Source: Persicaria tinctoria | Lineage: Eukaryota > Streptophyta > Magnoliopsida > Caryophyllales > Polygonaceae | Assembly (NCBI GenBank): GCA_037127255.1 | Contig: JBANSL010000018.1 | Span: 23,223,175 to 23,287,174, forward strand | Reading direction: 5' to 3' | DNA: 64,000 bases | Shown: in pieces, positions 58,767 to 64,000 of the stretch | Position numbering within the stretch: the first letter of the stretch is position 1 | Layout: the number at the start of each line of letters is the position of its first letter | Translations under genes and position numbers: made by a program | The notes under the pieces: model-generated | What the model saw: the letters and a program-made list of their open reading frames with translations, nothing else | The model's database searches: none | What the model was told of the DNA's origin: nothing

Positions 58767-61367
58767 ATGTCATCAAACATTGTAACTGTTGTGTATGGGG
58801 GAAAGTGGAGAGTTGCTGAAACAGGATTACTGTTCGATGGAAACACTACTTCAAAAGCTTTTGTGCTAGAGGATTCAATCACTTTATTAACCTTGAGGGA
58901 CAAGGTTTGCAGCAGATTCAATGTTGATGAATCAGTTGAATTGGAATTCAGACATTTGCACCCCTTCAAGACATTGAAAGCACCGCTTAAGGTAGATTCT
59001 GATGCTGATTTAAAAGAATTCTTGTTGTTGAGTAAGCTGGATGGAGTGAATTTTCTTGTAGAGTTGTGTGTCACAAATACCTTGCCATTGGATATTGTTG
59101 TCCATGAATTTCAATTTCGCGAAGATGCTTCTGCCATAAACACACTTACTGTTGAAACTGCTGAGCTTGCTGAAACTGATGAGAGATATAGCAGCAATAT
59201 GGATATAATAGAAAATATCTCTATTTTTTATGAGATTCAGGATGTGCCACAAGACGATATGGATGCTGACAGATTTTCATATTCCTCTAATGCTGAAAAC
59301 AGTGAATCATTTTCAGATAACTCCAATGATGGGTATTGGAATGAGCGCTATGCCATGATGAAAAGAAAAGGGAATACAGTTGATGAAAGGGGTGCTGGAA
59401 GCTCTATCACGGACAGTATTGTCAATTGTGTCACTCAATGCCCAAGGGTTATGTATGTTGGAAAAACATTTGAATCTAGACAGGCAGTAAAGGATGCTCT
59501 ATACATTATGTCTATGACAGACATATTTGGATTTGAGGTTAAAAAATCAACACCAAAATATTATAGAGCAGCATGTATAGACAAAAATTGTGATTGGAAA
59601 TTGCATACAAAGAGAATTTCAGCTATTTGTCATGAGGTGATATTGTATAGAGATATACACACATGCAAATGAGATACAAGAACAAGACACTGCAGGCATG
59701 CACCGTCCAATGTTATTGCCAGCCTCATACAATCAAGGTGTATACTGTTTCAGCAGTTAATTTCAGCATATTAGTTTCAGCTTTCATTTCAGCACTATAT
59801 TTATTGTTAGTTTAAGCTTTCATTCCAATAAGTAATTGATAGTTTTTTTAGCAGTCATTTACTAATTTATGTGTTTTCAACAGTGGATACAACCCAAAAC
59901 AAATTATTGATAAGATGAGAACAGACCACAAGATCTCAATTACTTATTGGAAGGCATGGAAGTTAGCGCGAATAGCTCAAGTGAGAGAAAAAGGGTCACC
60001 GGAATCAAATTTTGCTGCCTTGCCGTCATATTGTCACATTCTTATGGAGAAAAATCCAGGAACAGTAGCTCTCATTAAAACAGACAGTGCTGAAAGGTTT
60101 GAATACTTGTTCCTGTCTTATGGACAATCCATTAGAGCATTCCCCATCTTAAAAAAGGTATGTATATGTACATAATCATTTATAATTTAGCAAAATTTTG
60201 ATGATTTCAGCATTTAAATTGTTCCCGTCTTATTTGTAAGTTGTTGTAGTAGATGGCACATTCTTAACAGGGGAATATAAGGGTACATTGCTTGGAGCAG
60301 TTACCCAATATGCAAATATGAAATTATACCCGCTTGCTATTGGGATTGTTGACACAGAAAATAATGCATCTTGGGAGTGGTTTTTCCAGCAACTCAGTAA
60401 AGTTATACAACCTACAGATGATTTGGTGTTTGTTTCTGATAGGCATTCCAGCATTTCTAAGGTTATCAAAAAGATATACCATAATGCTACCCAGTGCGTA
60501 TGCATGTGGCATTTGAAGCAGAACATCCAAGCAACTTTCAAGAAAAGGCATCTTGCAGAAATGTTCCAACAGGCTGCTGAAACCTACACTGTTGGTGATT
60601 TTGCACACCAATTTGGCCGTATAAAAGAAGAATGCCCAAGCCTAGCAACATATTTGATATCCGCGGGGCCGGAGAGGTGGGCAAGAGCACATGCAAAGGG
60701 TAATCGGTATAACATGATGACATCCAACAACGCTGAAAGCTTAAACTCTGTTTTGAATGGTAAAAAAAATTTGCCCATTGTTGCAGTGTTGGAATTTTTT
60801 AGAGATAAGTTCACAGAGTGGTCTCAAGAGAGAAGGAAGTCTGCAGCAATGAATACACAGAGAGTCGCCCCTGTAATAATGAAAATGATCCAGGAATTAC
60901 AAGAGGATGTCGGTGCATACACTATAAAGCACTTGAATGAGTCTACCTTTGAGGTTACTGGAGAAGGTACGCGGACTGTTGTTGATCTTTCAGCAAAAAA
61001 ATGCACTTGTAGGGTGTTTGACATTCAAAAAATCCCATGCACACATGCTCTGTCGGCAATAGTGTCTAAAAGGCTTGATGTGTTAGATTTTGTTGCTAGT
61101 TTCTACACAAATGAAGCTTGGATTTTAGCACATGCTGAAACCATATATCCAGTCCTCCTTGATGATGAAATAAACCTTCCTGAATATATTAAACAGATTA
61201 AATGTTACCCCCCCAATGTAAGGAAGAGATGTGGTCGACCTCTTTATAAAAGGAAACTTTCCAAGGGAGAGTTTGTGAGAAGAGCAAAATACAGTAAGGA
61301 ATGGCTTCAAAGGGAGCACGGGAAGAATTCAAAAGCTCAACACCAGCTGGCTACAGAAAAAATATGA
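58767..61367 (+). pseudogene. MULE transposase
   Basis: The proposed coding exons are 58767-59737, 59884-60157 and 60241-61367. The N-terminal 100 residues resemble the PB1-like region of many plant MULE proteins. The MuDR DNA-binding domain follows at about residues 228-301 (VGKTFESRQAVKDALYIMS, CDWKLHTKRI, HTC). The MULE catalytic domain has VVVVDGTFL, FVSDRHSSI and NNAESLNSVL, the D, D and E candidates. A SWIM zinc finger, CTCRVFDIQKIPCTHAL, lies near the end. Read through, the protein would be about 790 residues, the usual size. Two lesions are visible. A TGA at 59670-59672 ends the first frame. At intron 2 the acceptor AG lies one base too far right (GTAAG, 60236-60240), so splicing there would shift the frame; the intact frame begins at 60240. 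An acceptor AG in the 5' leader (AATTGCAG near 58758) suggests a leader intron. Confidence 0.85.
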
Positions 61368-62181
61368 TGATTTTAATTTTTAGTTCAGTTTTACACTGTT
61401 TCAGCAATCTGATATGAATTTTATGAGATGCTTTGTGTGTTTTTTTTAATCAGTTGTACTCTGTGTCATTGCTTTACTATATCATATTATTTTTAGTTTA
61501 TTATGTTTACCATTTATTGCTATGCTTAAGCTTTGATCTAGACAATCCTCTCTGTTTCAGCATGAAAAATGTGCTGAAAACAACGTCCTGGAGGAAAATG
61601 CTGAAAACATAACTTGAACAACTATGACACCTTAACAGACGCAATAAGTGCCCTCTTTGGAGATTATATTTCTGTGTTTCTTTAAAATATGGCAACTTAA
61701 CATTGTATGTTGGTGTCAACTTGAACAGACTGCTGAAAACATAACTTGCTGAAACAAAATGCTGAAACAGGAAAACTGAACAATTTACATTATACCATTA
61801 ACTAAATGTCTATTTAATAAGCTCAACACCAGATAGATACAAACAAATAATGATGATTTTGATTTTTGGTTAACTTTTAAACCGTTTCAGCAAATAGATA
61901 TGGTAAAGTATTTGCTGAAATACTTGCTGAAATATTTGCTGAAACAAACTTGCAGAAAACAATGCTGAACCAGGAATGCATACACAATTTACATTAAAAC
62001 ATTGGATAAAATGTCAATTCCACTGGCTTCAAAGAGTGCCACTGAAAACGCATCCAAAATGGTACAAAAGACCAACAGTTGTCCAGAATATCCCACAGAA
62101 ATACAACTAAACTACAGCTACATTAGAATGTCTTGAAATCCCTAAATCTGATAGACGGTGCTACACACAAGATGCTATTAG
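61368..62181. other. Spacer between transposase and Ulp1, rich in TGCTGAAA
   Basis: No coding signal. At least eleven copies of GCTGAAA or its inverse lie in about 600 bases (for example near 61399, 61571, 61731, 61748, 61762, 61912, 61924 and 61936). Confidence 0.75.
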
Positions 62182-63085
62182 CTAGAATTTAAAGCTCCAT
62201 TTCTCTTGAATCAAGTCTGAGACCATAAGTTCTCGGTATCGAAAGATTCTTTCATTGGTAAACTTCCTGACATCTCCCCCAAACACCAGTGCCTCGATTG
62301 CTTTCAGTACAAAAACCCCACAAGATGCGCTGCAAAAAATGAAACAAAACATATTGATAACAAACACAACAACAGAATGCTTCTAAATGACTTTAAAAAC
62401 ATTGTAAATGTAGGTTTCCATACCCCGTTGTATCGTGCACTAGATCAGGGACCTTGTTAATGTGGAATGTAGACGGTTGAAAATTTGGGATCACACCAAC
62501 CTTATCCAAGTGAATTGGCAACCACTCAGCCATCGTGCGCAGATGATCAACAAGCTTTTCAGTAGACACAATGTAGTGGTTGAAGTCATATGCATTTATA
62601 ACCTTTTCAGCAAGATTTATCTCCAATGCAATCCAGTGCTCATTGTTTATGTTGAATGGGGTGTAGACCATTTTTGCAGACTCCCAACTCTTGGGATAAT
62701 CACTAGGATATAAGCCCAGGAAGTAGCTAGCAGTGAATTGTTCAACAGGGGTTGTTTCTTCGTAAGATGACGTGCATTCTGGAAGATATTTCTGATGAAA
62801 AATAGGATCCATCACGACAATGCCTTCAAATCTGCTAGGATCCTCACTAACTCTCTTCCTCATGTGAACCAGTCCAACTTCAAGGTGCTGAAACAGTAAA
62901 CAGTGTAAGGTGCTGAAAATCATACTAACAGAAATACATACATAGTTACATTTACTCGAAAAGATGTTGAAAAGAAAAACAGTTTCAGCATACTTACATC
63001 TATATCAAGCCAACCATCCTTCCTAACAATGTTCCTAAAAAATGATTTCTCTTTTCTAGATTCCATTAAAAGTACTGAAAAATCC
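62182..63085 (-). CDS. Ulp1-like cysteine protease (C48), 5' part missing
   Basis: Three exons join in phase on the minus strand: 62998-63085, 62424-62887 and 62182-62329, each border GT-AG. They give about 232 residues. The catalytic triad is readable: NNEHWIALEI (His), VINAYDFNHY (Asp) and TGASCGVFVLKA (Cys; the usual DCG is SCG here). Ulp1 proteases remove SUMO; the MULE-borne branch has no proven substrate. The upstream exon begins at an acceptor (GTGCAG) just beside a long TA microsatellite, and no further coding sequence is seen beyond it, so the N-terminus is cut off or lies beyond the window. No internal stop is present in the visible part. Confidence 0.82.
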
Positions 63086-63121
63086 CTGCACATATTATTA
63101 CAAGATTAAAAAATCGGGTCA

Positions 63122-63384
<263 letters not shown>

Positions 63385-63545
63385 ATTAATTAGGGTTGTG
63401 CATGATTCGGTCCAAACCGAATTTTTTGGCCGAACCAACACAAACCGAACCTAACCGAAGTTTTTTCGGTTCAAGAATTTCCATTTTTCGGTTTCGGTTC
63501 GGTTTGTGTTCGGTTTAGGTTCGGTTTGTGTTAAACCGAATTTTT
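63385..63545. repeat. CGGTTCGGTT palindromic repeat, probably hAT-type
   Basis: Starts TTAGGGTTGTGCATGATTCGG. AACACAAACCGAACCTAACC (near 63438) is the near inverse of GGTTTAGGTTCGGTTTGTGTT (near 63512). Such CGGTT-rich palindromes are common small hAT-like elements in plants; the ends were not proven. Confidence 0.55.
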
Positions 63546-64000
63546 TTATACACTATATAAATACAATGTATATATATATATTTGTATACTTTATATATAC
63601 ACTAATACACACATACTTACTAGTTACTATGTATATACATATACAGTGTATATATACATGATCATCAGTGTGTATATACACACACTGTATTACATACTGT
63701 AAATCTGTAATATTTGCATGTGATATATATTTGTATTTGCATGTAATTAATATATACACTAATACCTTGTATATGCACTGTATTTGCATGTAATATATAT
63801 ATATATATATATATATATATGGGAGATATCTAATGAGAAGTAACATTTAAATGAGAAGATGAGAAGTAAGCCTTATACCCCTTATATTAAAATGATTTTT
63901 TTTATATGGATATATGGAACATATCTAATGAGAAATATATCAATGTTTTTTTTAAAAAATTATTTTGTACGCTATTTATCTAGAGGGTGATTTAAGGTTC
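63546..64000. other. TA-rich microsatellites and unassigned sequence to the window edge
   Basis: Several TATATA runs (63572-63582 and about 63796-63820) and TGCATGTAATATATA repeats. No gene is seen. Confidence 0.6.

Larger units (their letters stand above)
57895..63085. mobile_element. Mutator-like element with Ulp1 gene (KI/Kaonashi type), ends not fixed
   Basis: A MULE transposase on the plus strand (58767-61367) and a Ulp1-like protease on the minus strand (62182-63085) converge over about 0.8 kb. MULEs that carry a Ulp1-like gene are known as Kaonashi (KI) elements in Arabidopsis and have relatives in other eudicots. A shared TGCTGAAA motif, in both orientations, runs through both genes and the spaces between, supporting one unit. 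No terminal inverted repeats or 9-bp target duplication could be identified; the left limit is where the motif starts, and the right limit is the microsatellite. Confidence 0.7.

Overview
This window is nuclear DNA from a flowering plant, most probably a eudicot. Three ordinary plant genes with spliceable introns and plant-type protein sequences (calmodulin, the retromer subunit VPS26, and a CBL-interacting protein kinase) sit among many plant transposable elements. The elements are Ty1/copia, Ty3/gypsy, LINE, TRIM, Stowaway and hAT MITEs, and a Mutator-like element that carries a Ulp1 protease gene. The species cannot be fixed from the sequence alone. No bacterial operon, CRISPR array, rRNA gene or intact nuclear tRNA gene was seen.

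Layout. 1-3230 is the 3' part of a decayed copia element. 4.1-4.7 kb holds a LINE reverse-transcriptase scrap. 7.05-8.36 kb (minus) is an intact two-exon calmodulin gene of 149 residues. 9.56-23.61 kb is a nested retrotransposon stack: an old copia element (A) is split by one long LTR of an Athila-like gypsy element (C), which is itself split by a young SIRE-like copia element (B) and by a Stowaway MITE. 23.8-26.7 kb holds minus-strand LINE sequence. 26.9-31.6 kb holds small elements: a truncated LINE, nested Stowaway MITEs with a perfect 45-bp hairpin, and a 504-bp hAT MITE inside an RTE-type LINE remnant.

32.1-36.9 kb (plus) is VPS26 (11 coding exons, 301 residues) and 38.3-42.7 kb (minus) is a CIPK3-like kinase (14 coding exons, 438 residues). 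The two converge tail to tail across about 1.4 kb of 3' UTR. 44.8-47.9 kb is a second nest: a TRIM element inside a LINE inside a MITE, with a tRNA-derived retroposon in the same MITE. 48.0-50.5 kb holds a long (TA)n(GA)n microsatellite and two adjacent inverted-repeat elements rich in a TTATTCGGTG motif. 51.5-52.1 kb is another LINE RNase H remnant. 52.9-55.0 kb is a deletion derivative of a gypsy chromovirus with intact LTRs and target duplication. 57.9-63.1 kb is a KI/Kaonashi-type MULE: a nearly intact transposase on the plus strand and a Ulp1-like cysteine protease on the minus strand, with the whole block saturated by a TGCTGAAA/TTTCAGCA motif. The window ends in microsatellites and short repeats.

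How the parts relate. The host genes have no operon-like link. Calmodulin and the CIPK both act in calcium signalling (the CIPK through CBL partners), and VPS26 acts in endosomal sorting. Everything else is transposon biology, and insertion order can be read from which element interrupts which and, for A and B, from LTR divergence. All comparisons here were made by eye, so percentages and counts are hand counts.
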